A DNA stretch of 64,000 nucleotides, from positions 6,659,211-6,723,210 of the forward strand of contig NW_002060947.1 of NCBI RefSeq assembly GCF_000150275.1. Reading direction: 5' to 3'. How positions within the stretch are numbered: position 1 is the stretch's first letter; the number at the start of each line of letters is the position of its first letter. This DNA comes from Trichoplax adhaerens (lineage: Eukaryota > Placozoa > Uniplacotomia > Trichoplacea > Trichoplacidae). Position numbers and translations under genes: made by a program. Below are positions 1-12,163 of the stretch, in pieces. Under the pieces are notes generated by a model that was not told where the DNA came from, ran no database searches, and saw nothing but the letters and a program-made list of their open reading frames with translations.

Positions 1-314
1 GATATTGATTGCTGGTCAAGGTGATTTTATCAAGACATTATTATTTTCCTTTGTAGAATTTGCACTTACAACTGAATACTTTGGAATACTATGATGATTG
101 ACATTGCTTAAAATTAAATGTTATCGGTGCTCAAATAGGCGCGTACAATACAATTACATTCGAACTATTTTGGGAGGTGGTACAAATGCCCATTTGCAAG
201 TAATTAATAGTGCTCAGTTACATTTTAAATTTTAGACCTAATTTTTGATATGAAGTACAAAAATATTGCGCAGCGGTATGACAAAACAAACTTGTAATGA
301 TAACCCTATTATAG

Positions 315-568
315 AGCAATGAATTTGTCCGGGAAGTATTCGACTTAGGTAAGGTGTTGCCAGCAGATTTTAAATTGGAGAAAGGATCGCGTTCAGAGAG
401 GGTAGGTGTACTGCAATTGATTAATTCTATTTTGAATAAATTTTGAACGTTTTTAATGAAACTGATTGTTCGTATTTCATTATGCAGAATTATTACAACA
501 GTTTAGCAGCGAAAGCTAGAACTAAAGCTAGAAGTGTACATAGAGATAAAAGAGCAGACGTTTATTAA
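315..568 (+). CDS. 3'-terminal exons of an unrecognised gene
   Basis: Two short exons join in frame. Exon 315-401 follows a pyrimidine-rich acceptor ending TATTATAG and reads SNEFVREVFDLGKVLPADF followed by KLEKGSRSER. It ends at a GTAGGT donor. Exon 488-568 follows an ATGCAG acceptor and reads NYYNSLAAKARTKARSVHRD then KRADVY and a TAA stop. Both exons are whole codons (29 and 27 codons including the stop), so the junction is phase 0. The tail is strongly basic (repeated Ala-Lys-Ala-Arg and Lys-Ala-Arg-Ser). The upstream exons lie before the window. Bases 1-20 could be the end of an earlier exon (donor GTGATT at 21), but no exon with the phase needed to connect it was found. The family is not recognised. 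The two-exon structure and frame are seen directly; that it is a real gene end is inference. Confidence 0.45.
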
Positions 569-2270
569 GTAAACAACTGATCTCTGTGCTGGTGGATTTT
601 TTAAATGATGGAATCAAAATTTTAATTTTGAGACGTGATTGATTGATATTAGTACCAGTTAAAACGCTGATTTAGCACAAAGTGGTTGCGTGTTTTGGTA
701 TGAAATACTATGCTACAGTATATATACATATATATTGACTAGAATTGTTAGCTCAGTTAAGTTGAAAAATACTTTGCTGTCATATATGGTTTATTATGAA
801 TTTGCAAGAAATAATATATATTGTATAAAAATAATAATAAGATGTGCCATAGTACGGAAGGGTTTGCTACTAGTTAACCGAGAATCGTATGTAAAGCGAG
901 CCGTGTACAGTATTAACGATTATACTTATAACTATGCGCGTGTAGAGCAAGTGATAGAGAAAGAAAATAGCAATGGCAGCCATATGCGAATATTTCTTAG
1001 TAATAGATAGACTGATATTGCAGCGCCGCGCCCCAGTAAAGTAAGTTACTATGTCCAACGAGAGCTGGCAAGCGGTACAAATTTTTTAGAGCTTTAAGCA
1101 ATTTTATTACTATTCATGATTAATCGATGTGACGATTGTATAACATCAAAAGTGAATTTTTACAGAAACTATTGTATTTGTTAAAGCAAGCAATATGTTG
1201 TTAATGCCGTTAGCTACCGGGTAGCATAGTAAACGCAAATTCTGACGATAAAATAATAGGTGTACTGTACCTACTACTTACCCTAGTTTAAATTGACTTG
1301 TAGAGCATGATTGCATCTACTGCTGTATGGAAATGCCGCTCGTTTATTGTAAGCTTGTCAATTGTTACATTGTCAGATGCTGTAAATTTATTTTGTTCCA
1401 ACTCGGTATATTTTTATATAACTTTGGACTCACTCTATGTTTTTATTCTGGTAGAAATTATGGCAATGAGAATTTTTGTTTTTGTTACATTGCAGAATAG
1501 TCAATTTGCAGTCTTTGCTTGTTGAAACAATTTTAAAATGCCTTGGAATAGTAGGCAGATTTTGTCTATCCCGACTAAGAAAGTAGGGACTATAAAGACA
1601 GACAATGATATTGTCATATTTGACGTTGTGATCATTTTCGTAATGCATGATTTTCATGCATAAATATTTCACAATACTTTAATCGTCCATAGACAACGAC
1701 TAATGATCATCTTAACTTGTAACATTACCCTTAAACGTATTGTAATATTACAGCAGCTATAATAAAGCTTTTCATAAAGTGGGCATCGAGTATTTGCTAA
1801 ATTCATGCTTAGCGATTAAACACTTTTGAATTACTCATTACTACAGACTCGATAGACTAATATAGAAAGACCAATACTTTCTTTTATCAGATCGATCAAC
1901 GCCAACACACGACTAACTACTGCATATGGGTATCGTACTGTAGTACTCTGTATCTTGAGGGCAAATTAGCGAAATATCGTGGGCAGGGAGGGTGTTTGTC
2001 TAGTCATGTAAAATAATTCTACGCGTATATCTTTCAGATAAGATGATAGTATGCGCGTCTTTACTGTAAATATATATATAAGACCAAAATGGTTGAAAGA
2101 TATTCAGCCTTAAATTATATCTTTAAATTTTAAAGAAATAGACTTTAAACTTGGCTAAAATTGACGAAGATAGATCAGGACAGACTTGAGCAATTGGCGC
2201 TCGATGTTTTTTTATTGCGGTATTGAGTCAATTTTATTAATTTCAAGTTTCTAATACAAACTATCAGTCA

Positions 2271-2286
2271 GCCGTACATGTACGGC
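2271..2286. repeat. Perfect 16-bp GC-rich palindrome
   Basis: GCCGTACATGTACGGC equals its own reverse complement. It sits in strongly AT-rich flanks with no gene within 1.5 kb on either side. It could bind a dimeric factor or form a cruciform; neither is shown. Confidence 0.6.
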
Positions 2287-2365
2287 CGGTCTAACCATAC
2301 ATATTACTCGTCACGTCGTCATACTGGTCTATAGCAGGGTTTTACGTCGGGTCCCAAATTAAGTC

Positions 2366-2431
2366 ATGGCCTACTAGAAATTCTTTATAAAATATTTATT
2401 CAATTTCTAGTTTCAATTTCTAGTAGTCCAT
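2366..2431. repeat. Inverted repeat, 17-base arms with one mismatch
   Basis: The left arm is ATGGCCTACTAGAAATT (2366-2382) and the right arm is AATTTCTAGTAGTCCAT (2415-2431). They pair at 16 of 17 positions around a 32-base AT-rich loop. This is a foldback or decayed MITE-like structure. No target-site duplication was identified. Confidence 0.6.
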
Positions 2432-2639
2432 ACTAAATACTCCAGCATACGCACTGTACGTGAAGTGTCACGAGCGAGATATTCTACTAGTATTTCTGTA
2501 ATATATATACAGTATATTATAATGAATGACTGCTATTTTCAGCTGTAAATAAAACCAATTGCAAGTTGAAAAGCATTCAATCCACTCGACAACAGCGGAT
2601 TTCCTTGGAATCGCAAAGGCTAGAGGCCCTAAAACAAAT

Positions 2640-4160
2640 GCTTTTCTCGACAGACTGACAGAGCATCGGACTACGATGGATTAACTCGACTTCTACAGTA
2701 TTCTAACTAACTCTCTATCAGAGGGAAAAGATAGATACTTTTTCCCCCTTGAGTTATCCCTGCATTTATCATGGATAAAATTCGTTATTACATCATATAC
2801 TGTACAGTACTGTATTGTTGCGGTCCTTTCAATGCATTCGCTGTCAAAATTTGTATCTAACGACAGGGAAGTAAGCACAGCATTAAGCTGCACCATGAGC
2901 ACTGAACAGGGACATGGACTACTACAAAAAAATAGTAATCTATGACAGGGACTATGAACTCTACAATCTTAGTCATGTTAGGCTAGGTTAAGGGGAAGAT
3001 TGAAAGCCAGTTTATTGTACAGTACAGTATGTAGTCGAGGGCTGTAAAGTGAACACAGGACTGATTATATTTATTTTTTTTTCCATGGACAGACTGACAG
3101 AATATTGGACTATCTCTATGTAGTCGAGGGCTGTAAAGTGAACACAGGACTGATCATAATAATTATTTTTTCCATCGACAGACTGACAGAACATTGGACT
3201 ATCCCACCGTCTCTTTGTAGTCGTTTAATTACAGTACAGTACAGTACAGTACAGTATACTGTTTTAATGAACCATGCAGCATTTCAGTACACAGTACTGT
3301 ACAGTACAGTACAGTGGAGTAGTCGAGAGCTGTACTGTACTGTACTGTACAGTACTGAACATAGGACTACAGTAATAATTCATTATTTTTTCATCGACGG
3401 ACTGACAGAATATTGGACTATCGCACAGCTGTGTGTTGTGTGTAATACATGAACACGTTGAAGAGTCTCTTCGCAGTCGATTAAAGTGAACACAGGACTC
3501 ATAATAATTAATTACTATTTTTTCATCGATAGAGTAATAGAATATTGGACTATCCCACAACAGTGTTTTGCATGAACATTGAACTGTCGATTAAATGAAT
3601 GATACCGTTTTAATGGACCATGCAGTATTTCAGTACTGTACTCTGCCCTACTGTAGGTAGTCGAGGGCTGCATTAGGTGAACACAGGACTAATTATATTA
3701 TTTATTTTTTTTTCTTTTCATCGACAGACTGACAGAACATTGGACTGTCCCACAGTCTCCTTGCAGTCGATTAATTACAGTACACTGATTTCAGTACTGT
3801 AATCGAGGGCTGTAAAGTCAACACAGGACTCATAATGATCAATCAACAGATTGATAGAATATTGGACTATCCCAGTGTTTAACATGAACAGTCTCTTTGA
3901 AGTTGATTAATGATTTATACCGTTTTAATTAATGGACTATGCAGCATTTCAGTACTATACTGTGCACTGAACTTTGCACTGAACGTACAGTACAGTATAG
4001 TGTACTGTACTGTATTGTCAAGGGATGGAAACACAGGACTAAGAATTACAGTACTGTAATTAATGCATTGTTTTTTCATCGACAGACTGACAGAATATTA
4101 GACTATCCTCCAGTCTCTTTGCAGTCGATTGATGAATTGATTAATTATGCCGTTTTGATG
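2640..4160. repeat. Degenerate tandem repeat field
   Basis: A composite unit recurs at least six times: a block like AGTCGAGGGCTGTAAAGTG, then AACACAGGACT, a T-rich spacer, CATCGACAGACTGACAGAA, and TATTGGACTATCCCAC. Copies begin near 3031, 3121, 3318, 3475, 3657, 3801 and 4017, with a partial copy near 2650. A second block, CCGTTTTAATGGACCATGC followed by AGCATTTCAGTA, alternates with it near 3258, 3603, 3917 and 4148. Spacing is irregular and copies differ by substitutions and indels, so this is an old, decayed array. No protein-coding potential is shared between copies. Confidence 0.8.
3229..3357. repeat. Converging ACAGT/ACTGT microsatellites
   Basis: A run of ACAGT units (about 3229-3258) is followed by mixed ACAGT and ACTGT runs (about 3284-3316 and 3331-3357). 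GTACTGTAC and GTACAGTAC are near-complementary, so successive runs can pair with each other and fold into hairpins. Scattered short copies of the same pentamer continue to about 4015. It lies inside the larger decayed repeat field. Confidence 0.8.
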
Positions 4161-4190
4161 GACCCATGCAGCATTTCGGCATGGGTCCAT
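4158..4190. repeat. Perfect 12-bp-arm hairpin
   Basis: ATGGACCCATGC (4158-4169) and GCATGGGTCCAT (4179-4190) are exact reverse complements around a nine-base loop. The left arm is one copy of the repeat-field block that reads ATGGACCATGC elsewhere, so the palindrome probably arose within the repeat array. Confidence 0.65.
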
Positions 4191-4378
4191 TTCCCTTCAC
4201 TACTTCAGTATGCATGAAGAAAAGGAAGAGAATCCATTGACATGACATTCATTGTAGTATATACCCTAGTTATGGCATGTCCATGCTTCAACGTAATGGG
4301 CGCTTTGCATGGAATAAACAGTGGATTGGAGGCTTGTATCAATGGATGACTTTATTTGCAGGTCGTAGACCAGCAAGG

Positions 4379-4419
4379 ACTTGACATGTAGTCATCGGTG
4401 GATGATGACCATGTCAAGT
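4379..4419. repeat. Inverted repeat with 16 paired bases
   Basis: The left arm ACTTGACATG-TA-GTCATC (4379-4396) pairs with GATGACCATGTCAAGT (4404-4419), with only a two-base bulge and a seven-base loop. It is another foldback in the gene-poor stretch before RBM15. Confidence 0.6.
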
Positions 4420-4420
4420 G

Positions 4421-5141
4421 TCCAGTTGTCGAATTTGAAGGGTCTCTACTGTACAGTATTGTAGATAAAAATGGCCCATTTTCTATCCTATACCGTACTG
4501 TCGATGGCAACTGATTGTATGCCAATGATGGCATGGAAAGCAAAGGGTTAGCCAGCAACCATTGCTTTCTAACCGGCATAAGCGATGATCCATGATAGCA
4601 TGTAGTGTACGCCCGTCGATTGCTGTACTAAAGAGTCTTTTCCACACGACTACCTCATACCCTACTCTCTCCTCTATTGTCCAATCGCTCTCTACAGTCC
4701 TATACTACCACGCATACAGTACTAAGATCCAGGCATGCGCACTGTATCCTATTGTGGCCGCCATTTTGATTGAGGGCCCAGGTGAAGAATAGAGGTCATC
4801 GCCTTGCCCTTTTTCCCAGTCTAGTATGGCCTAGTGTCAAGAGTATTGTAACCCAAACCGATGCTTTCCTATTAGAGAAATGTATGGGCTAAGTGGAGGA
4901 CAAGGGCAGACTGTATTGGCACATCGACACTCATTATTCCAGTGGAATTGACTGAAGAAGCAGCAGCGTGGCTGGATCTCTTTTCGACTCTTTTTTTGGA
5001 TTGCATTTCGCCGCTATTTGTGTAATAGAGGTGGAGAAAAAAAGGAAAAGAAACGTAGCACTTTGAAAGCTTCTTGTCCCATCATCGATCGTAGTAGGTT
5101 TGAAGGCAATTGATCGTTGTTTGTATCGTAAGGAATTCAGC
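4421..5141 (+). promoter_or_regulatory. Upstream region of RBM15 with a YY1-like site
   Basis: There is no coding signal in this interval. GCCGCCATTTT at 4757-4767 is the reverse complement of the AAGATGGCGGC-type YY1 core, and it lies about 380 bp before the RBM15 start codon. A CCAAT motif sits near 4680. No TATA box was identified at a typical distance. The promoter assignment rests on position plus these motifs only. Confidence 0.35.
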
Positions 5142-6719
5142 ATGAAACGTAAGGTAGGAAGAGATTTCTCCGGTGATCTTCGTCACGATCTTAGGCATGA
5201 TCGTCAATCAGCAATGTATGGCAAACGTGAACGAATGGCTTCTCCTGGCCGACCATCTCAACCACAATCGTCAAGATCGCCTAATTATCATCATTCTCAA
5301 CATAGCAGTGGCTACCATAATATGGATGATCGTATCAAGCGTAAAGTAGTAGAAGTTCCATCGCATCGAAGTTATCCCGATCGCCATCGACGTGATACCG
5401 ATACAAGTGCACGATTAAAATTGAAAATTACCAATTTACCTCGAGATCGTAGCGATGAAGATATTGAAAATAAATTGTATTATCAATTTAAAAAATTTGG
5501 CCAACCATCCATTCATGTCCAGGGTTTTGGTAAAAGTCGATATGGTGTAATCAATTTCAAGCATAATACACAATGTCGTGAAGCCAAAAGTTTTTGCGAA
5601 CAAAATTCAATCTATGTCTTTGATCGCCCTGTCAATGTTGAATATTACCAAGGTAATCCTCAAGATGACATGGACGATATTCGAAGCGATGATTCCAGCG
5701 AATTCTATAGCAATCGGGGTCGTGATAATCGAAGGCAATATCCAAGTCGTATCGATGTAGAAGACGATTACTCACAATCCAGTAATACACACCGACGCCA
5801 AGATTGGAAACAAGGTGGCCGCAGAAATACCCCTATCACTTCCAATCGTTCTGGTAGCGGTTACTATAACAATCAACAACAGCAAATGGAATTCTTGGAA
5901 GATATCCCCAATCGAACTTTATTTATCGGCAACTTAGATACATCCATTAGCAATTACGAATTACGCCGTATTTTTGGCCGTTATACTATCATCGATATGG
6001 ATGTCAAGCGACATCGTGGCCAATTTGTAGGTTATGCTTTTATCAAGTTAGCCACAATTCGTGAAGCCGATAAAGCCAAGAGTGAAATGGATGGCAATGT
6101 CTTGGGTAGAAATCGTATTAAAATTGGCTACGGTAAAGTTTATCCAAGTAAGCGATTATGGCTTGGCGGTTTAGGAACATGGATCAATCGAAATAGCATT
6201 GAGCAAGAATGCGATCGTTTTGGAGCGCTACGTGAAGTCGATTATGATTACAAGAATAATAAATATGCTGAAGTGGAATTTGCTACCGTAGATGCTTCCA
6301 AAGCTGCATTTGAAGAATTAACTCATAATACTTTCGGCCGTACTGGACGCCATGTCGAAGTCGAATATGTGGATACACAACATCAATATTTTACTGCTAC
6401 ATCATTTCGTGATCGTCAGCAACGCCATGATGACGATGATGGTAATGATTCCCATCATGATATCGTCGAGTCGCGTAGTAGTCGAAGAGAAGAAGGCGAC
6501 TATTACAACCAACGATCGTATACCGATCGCAGTAGTAGTAGCCATCGTGATGACTACTATCAACGAGATAATGTAAGCTAAACAATAACACCATTAATGG
6601 TCATGGCTTCTTTTTTTTTTCTGCCCTGATCAATACTAATTAAGATGTAAAATAGATCTTTCCATTGGTAATGATCGTAATGATGACATAGCATTGCGTT
6701 GTACTGTATTTTTATTTTT

Positions 6720-6750
<31 letters not shown>

Positions 6751-7845
6751 TATTATACCACTGTCGTCTATAGCTTCTTGTCGTACACTACAATTTATTG
6801 CAGTAAATGAATAATGGATGACATAAATGAAAACATCAAATAGAATTGGGACATACCAATTGACTATTTTTGGATTTGATAGATATTTTTTTTTGTTTTA
6901 TTGTTATCCACTTTGTAGCCCCCTGTGCCTCGTCGTCGAAGTGAAGAAAGGCGCCAAGATTATGCTGGTAGAAGAAGTAATAGGAAACCCTATTCACCTC
7001 ATTCTGGCCATGATCGTAGACCTGGTAGCGCTGGAGGTAAAAGCACAGAATGGGTTTCTTCTCCTAGGCCTTCATCATCGTCTTACAGTAATTACGATGA
7101 ACCACATCGACATCGTGAAAGAAGAGAATATACACCAGAAGGATCAATTCACGCCGATGATGAAACAAGGGATAACCGAGAAGAGAGAGATTGGATCCAT
7201 GAACCGCGCTCACCTTCCAATGATAAGAATAACGCCTTAATGCGTGCATCATCAGCCGATAAAGAATCACCGATTGAATATGAAGGAAATACTGCACCCG
7301 ATGGATTAACATCTTTCATTATACAAGAGAAATTTAAACATTGGGATACTTCATTTTTACTTAAAAGTAGTAAATTTATGACTAGATTGTTTTTTGTATC
7401 AGGAAGTATGGACTTTGCTGATTCAATTATGGATAACATCGATTGGTCAAGTCCTCAAAGTCCATTTCGAATTACACAACGTTTACGTCTTGATAATGAA
7501 AAATTAGGTGAGGTGAATAAAAGAATTGAAAATGCTGGACCTTCCAACTTTTGTTACGTTCTAGCCATGGATCGAAATGAATTTACTAAAGATGAGATAT
7601 CGCCTGAAGACGATGCCAATCTAACTGGTCGTGAATTTCGCAATTTGGTAATGTATTTGCGACAAAAGGATGCTGCCGGTGTTGTTATGTTGGAAATGGC
7701 TGATAATGTAGAGTGTATTGTTCATGTCTTTCCACCATGCCAGTTTTCCAATAATCACTTGATGGAAGCATATCCGCGTATAAATCAAGGATATTTATCG
7801 CAAGATCATTTACTATTGATCATGGTTAAAGTATTGATAGCTTAG
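5142..7845 (+). CDS. RBM15: RBM15/Spenito-type protein (3 RRMs + SPOC)
   Basis: Spen-family RNA-binding protein. In animals RBM15/Spenito acts in the nucleus as an adaptor of the m6A methyltransferase complex and in splicing and nuclear export. There are two exons, 5142-6572 and 6919-7845, joined in phase 0 (donor GTAAGC, acceptor CTTTGTAG). The product is 785 residues, close to fly Spenito and shorter than human RBM15. Visible domains: an Arg/Asp-rich N-terminus; RRM1 about 91-170 (KITNLP); RRM2 about 258-332 (RNP2 LFIGNL, RNP1-like GQFVGYAF); RRM3 about 338-411 (LWLGGL); an Arg/Ser-rich linker across the intron; and a SPOC domain from about 615 to the C-terminus, marked by RITQRLRLDNEKLGEVNKRI. 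The start is the first ATG of the frame; the frame extends 14 codons upstream but only from a TTG. The family assignment is secure. RBM15 rather than a large Spen/SHARP is chosen from length and the direct RRM-SPOC layout. Confidence 0.93.
6728..6751 (+). repeat. 24-base poly-T tract in the RBM15 intron
   Basis: An uninterrupted run of 24 T lies within the single RBM15 intron (6573-6918), with shorter T runs on both sides. It is more than 160 bases before the acceptor, so it is not the acceptor's own pyrimidine tract. It is likely to vary in length between individuals. Confidence 0.9.
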
Positions 7846-8841
7846 GCCTGTTATTACTACTATCATTATGAATAAATTGACGTATTAATGATCAATATTC
7901 GTGGTTATGGCATCCCCCCGAAAAAAATCAAGTTTTTCATTTCACTGGAATAATCAGTAAAGGAGTCATTTTTTTTTTAAAATCACCATTATTGTATCAA
8001 TAATTTTATGACTTTCTTTTTTTCTCTCTCGCTATGACGTTTAGATTTCTTCACCTTATAATTTGGATTCAGCGTTTAAAAGTAGACATGTAATTTAATG
8101 TTTTAATTGAGATACCTATTTGCTATAGTTTATTTCCGCCCTTATTGACTTGACTAAAGATGTGGAATACAACAATTTATCTACTAATACTTGCTGTGCA
8201 TATCAACAGTACGTAGATGTACCTAACTTGGTTTTCACATCGTTGTGGAAGGCTTCATTCCGATTGGAGACTGTTATCGTGATTGAAGAAGTTAATCACC
8301 AGTAAATGGCCTTATTGATTATTATTACTCAAATGTATAACTAATCAACTTCGAGAATGACCAGGCAATCTTATTCACCATATGTCATGTTATCATCTCG
8401 ATTGCTTTATCAGTCTAGACGTAACAATGATGAGCGATCATAGTCGCCTTATTAATATTATCATTATTATTATTATCATGTTACCCTTTACAGTTTATGT
8501 GTCAATCATACCCAAAAAAGTAACTAATTAACAAGTTCAATAGTTTTTCCAACTTTATAACAGTTTGGAGTCATGGGTTGTTTTACAAAATTGTCCTGGC
8601 ATATTATGCTGATAACGGCAATTATTTACGGATACCTTTCACTTTAAATGCATTAACCTGCGAAATCTCTAAACTTATATTAAAAACGTAAAAGGACTTC
8701 TTAATGCTATACCTGGAATAAATCTGTTCATTTTAACTGAATAGATATCAATATGGAGCAAGAATTTCAGATTCACAATTAATTTTAACTCTGATAAAAT
8801 TGTCATTCATTTTTATTCTATTCCAAATAATACATCGTTGA
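7846..8841. other. Convergent intergenic region RBM15/RRP9
   Basis: Both genes end into this 1-kb gap. AATAAA at 7871-7876 on the plus strand, 25 bases past the RBM15 stop, is a polyadenylation signal candidate. TTTATT at 8812-8817, which is AATAAA on the minus strand about 25 bases past the RRP9 stop, is the matching candidate for RRP9. No other feature was seen. Confidence 0.6.
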
Positions 8842-11800
8842 TCAAGCATTTCGCAAATCGATAATGCATACGCAATTCTTGACATGCTGTAAATGCCACC
8901 ATCTTCCTAATTTGTGCTCTTGACCAATAGCGCATGCTATAAATTGGCCATTATGACTTAGAGCTAGTCCATTGATGAAACCTGGCTGTGTTGTCGAAAT
9001 TATACAATTATTAATCAATTATAGTAACTGAATGTATGATATATTAGTAGAAACAAGTAATTTATATATCATTGTATTTTACTGTACTATCCTACCACCT
9101 TTAGTGTTATTGAAAAAAAAACATCAACGAATTGAAACTGATTGTATATGCAGTGAGAAACGAGATTTCTGCATGAAGCTTTAGGATAAGCATCACTGAA
9201 CAGTTTATACATTTACAACAGTATGAGCCGAGTCAGTTGCGAGGCATAGATAGTTAACTTACCACATCGACAGAAAAAAGTGGACTTAATGTTGTATAGT
9301 CACGGCTGCTTCGCCATAATCGTAATTGATTATCGTTTGAACCTGCATACGTTCATGATCAAAACAGTGATGAACGATAAAGCAAAATTGGACGTTAAGA
9401 TAATGTTGAAAGTTGAAAAGATTATATCAAGTTTAGATGTACCACTTATAGCTAGATCACTATAAGGAACCGACGCTACAGAGATGATCCAAGAATCATC
9501 TGTTGGAAGGTTTCTTTGCGGATTTGATCCGTGAGCGTTATCTCTGGTAAAAGTTGGCCTCTTTTTGTGAATATTCCATGTTATCAGCGATCTTACAATG
9601 CACGTTTTACAAAGTTATATCCAATTAATATCAATTTTACTATATTTCAACGTAAAATTTAGCAGCTATTTTATCACTAGAAACATAATACTTCAATTGC
9701 ATCATTACCCGTCATCAGTGCCAGAAAGATAGTTATCTTCATTAAGCATGCAGAGGCATTCCATGGATCCTCTAAATGTTTATGTATCATATTCATGTAT
9801 TATAAGTGTTCAATAAATATTGAATTTAACCAATTATCGTCAGTAGTTGTCCAACAAGAGTTACACCTGTCACTGAATACTGAGAATGGAACTATTTGCA
9901 ACGTGTACCTTTATATTTTCACGCATAGAGTAAGACGTACCCTTTACGATAGATTGATTGTCAAACATTGATTTAAATCACATTTTATTTTGAAAAGTTA
10001 ACCTTTTGTTGGTTTCGAATTTCAAATAGCTCTCGTCAATAATTTTCCAGACATGAATACTACAATCACGACCACCAGCAGTAACAGGTCGCTGCCGCCT
10101 GAGACAATCGATACCTAAAACTGCGTCTTGATGACCAAATCTATGAAAAAAAAAATGAAGTTGCATTTTACTGTCAATCCACGGTTAAATATAGTCATCC
10201 AAGCGTTTAATACTACATATACAGTATTGCAACATACAATGTTTCAACGTATGCCCTTTCATCCACGCTCCATACTTTCACTGATCTATCTTTGGAAGTG
10301 CTATACAATTCGTGAGAATTATGGCGAAATCGCAAGCCCTTGACATCATGTATAAAATCCAACTTAGCGTTAGTGAATAATAGCGCGTGCATATATTCTC
10401 GTACACAAATATAATAAAGGAAGAGTTTAAGGGATAACGTAGTAAGCAGTTGTATTGACATATTCTGTAAAGATGTATTAAAACCAATGTACACCACGGT
10501 TACAAAATAGCGACATTACTAGCAGAAAATACTAAGATTTTCTCACTTATTCAATCTTATTAATCGGTATTACTTTTGTAAGCAATGAAATATCAATCTT
10601 ACACTAGTTATGAGTTTTTATAGTGGCATTAAAGCCAGCGCAGGAATGTTAAATGACAATGAGTAAGCAATATAGTAAGGAGTTCAATACGTTAATATAA
10701 TTTACAAAGTGAGTCACACGAAACTAACCGTAATTATATCTTTATGTCCTTTAAATATATAACAAACTTCTTCCTTCTCTAAATCCCATAAGTATACAAG
10801 TTTATCCTGCCCACCACTCGCCTGTTTTATTTGTAATTAACAAATTTTCGATTACAATATACTGTTGTAGAATAAGCCTACCTAACGTTACTTGACAATG
10901 GTGATGTATAAGCTCTTAGGCTATTACTTACCATGTATTTACAATCCAAGCTGACATCTAAACATAGGATGTGTCCTTTATGTCCTTTCCCTTCGCCAGC
11001 TTTATGGAAGCCATGAAATACTTTCACTTTCTTAAAAGTTTCTAAATCCCCTATAAAATGAAAGATTAGCATAACTAACAGTAATTATAAAACACTAAAG
11101 GTTCTTATCCAATCCAATCCAATCATGTGCATAGAAATAGTATATTACTTCCATTCTTTTGGTATCAATTCATGCGTGAGGACTTACACTTGATTATAGA
11201 ACTATCCTTTGAACCACTATAGACAAATTTACCATCATGAGAGAATGCTACACAAGTGACACTGAGTTTGTGTCCCTGTAACTTGATGATTTTATCAGGA
11301 TCTGGTTCAATACACTGTGAAATAAATGGATCCAATTATGCCGCTATTAGAATAGCTGATGAACAGTAATTTTACAATCAACAACTAGATATCGATATTT
11401 AACCGTAAAGGATATTTTATCTCGTCACAAGTAAGAAACAGAATTTACATAAGAAGCCGATTAATTATTTCCTGTTCTTATTTTATGAATCAGTCATCGT
11501 AAAAGTATATTTTACCACATCATAAGTAACATAAAGAATCTACATAAGAAGCCGATTATCTTTTTGTTGTTATTTTATGAATAGTAGTCATTATCCAGTC
11601 AATTTATAAGTAAAAATTAAATCGAAGTTGCACTTACTTCATCGCATAATAATTTTTGTTGCTTTCCACTGTGGTCTAACTATATCATTGAAATGCGATA
11701 ATGAAGCGCTATTATAATCAATGATATTTAGAATCAAAATCTTAGCTAATGTAATCCTTACAAATTCTTCTTTTAAACGGTGTGCAATTGCATCATGTGC

Positions 11801-12163
11801 AGTGTCTTTTGATTGCTGATCTTGCAATTCTAAGCAAACAGAAGAGGGCCGATTCATTAATGAAGAATTCAATTGTGCACAATAGTAAACTAGTGCTTCC
11901 TGTTGAGCTGTGTACAGCACATTGACGAAACATGGCCTATTGGCAAGATTGTACGCATCATTGTCTGACTAGTGAGTTTCGCTACCTTCTTGCTCTAAAT
12001 GTCTAAGATATTCTTTGGCAAGTCTTAAGCGCTTATCCTCTGCAGTTTCACTATCATATTCATCCTCTGAATGTTCATCGCTCCTATGAGTGGAAGCTTG
12101 TATTTCTTCATCATCACTTGGAATTTCTTCATCTACGATAGCATTTCTCTTACTTCCTTTCAT
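8842..12163 (-). CDS. RRP9: RRP9 / U3-55K, U3 snoRNP WD40 protein
   Basis: U3 snoRNA-binding WD40 protein of the nucleolar small-subunit processome, needed for 18S pre-rRNA cleavage. Twelve exons, in transcript order: 12163-11986, 11829-11762, 11679-11638, 11314-11188, 11050-10932, 10821-10729, 10338-10238, 10140-10003, 9771-9709, 9591-9443, 9342-9263, 8985-8842. All have GT-AG junctions and join to 433 codons plus stop (human RRP9 is 475). Visible: an acidic N-terminus (VDEEIPSDDEEIQ); the family signature TAEDKRLRLAKEYL; the linker RLKEEF; then about seven WD repeats from residue 98 on, for example SVTCVAFSHDGKFVYSGSKD, ELYSTSKDRSVKVW and VTAGGRDCSIHVW; and the family C-terminus GQEHKLGRWW followed by CVCIIDLR. 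The short exons (42, 63 and 68 bases) are too small to stand out as open frames alone. The start is the only upstream ATG of the frame. No missing key residue was seen. Confidence 0.95.

Larger units (their letters stand above)
569..2640. other. Intergenic DNA, no supported gene
   Basis: AT-rich DNA. The short open frames here (for example around 690-1010 and 1307-1525) begin at non-ATG codons or have no splice context or recognisable motifs. Two structures stand out and have their own entries: a GC-rich perfect palindrome at 2271-2286 and a 17-base-arm inverted repeat at 2366-2431. Nothing else is supported. Confidence 0.6.

Noticed and set aside
690-1010. 106-codon open frame
   Set aside because: It starts at a non-ATG codon, has no motif or splice context, and its composition looks like random AT-rich DNA.
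5100-5141. Upstream extension of RBM15
   Set aside because: The frame is open, but position 5100 is TTG; the first ATG is at 5142, the expected start in a eukaryotic gene.
9280-9465. Plus-strand open frame
   Set aside because: It is antisense to RRP9 exons 10-11, whose minus-strand reading gives WD-repeat sequence.
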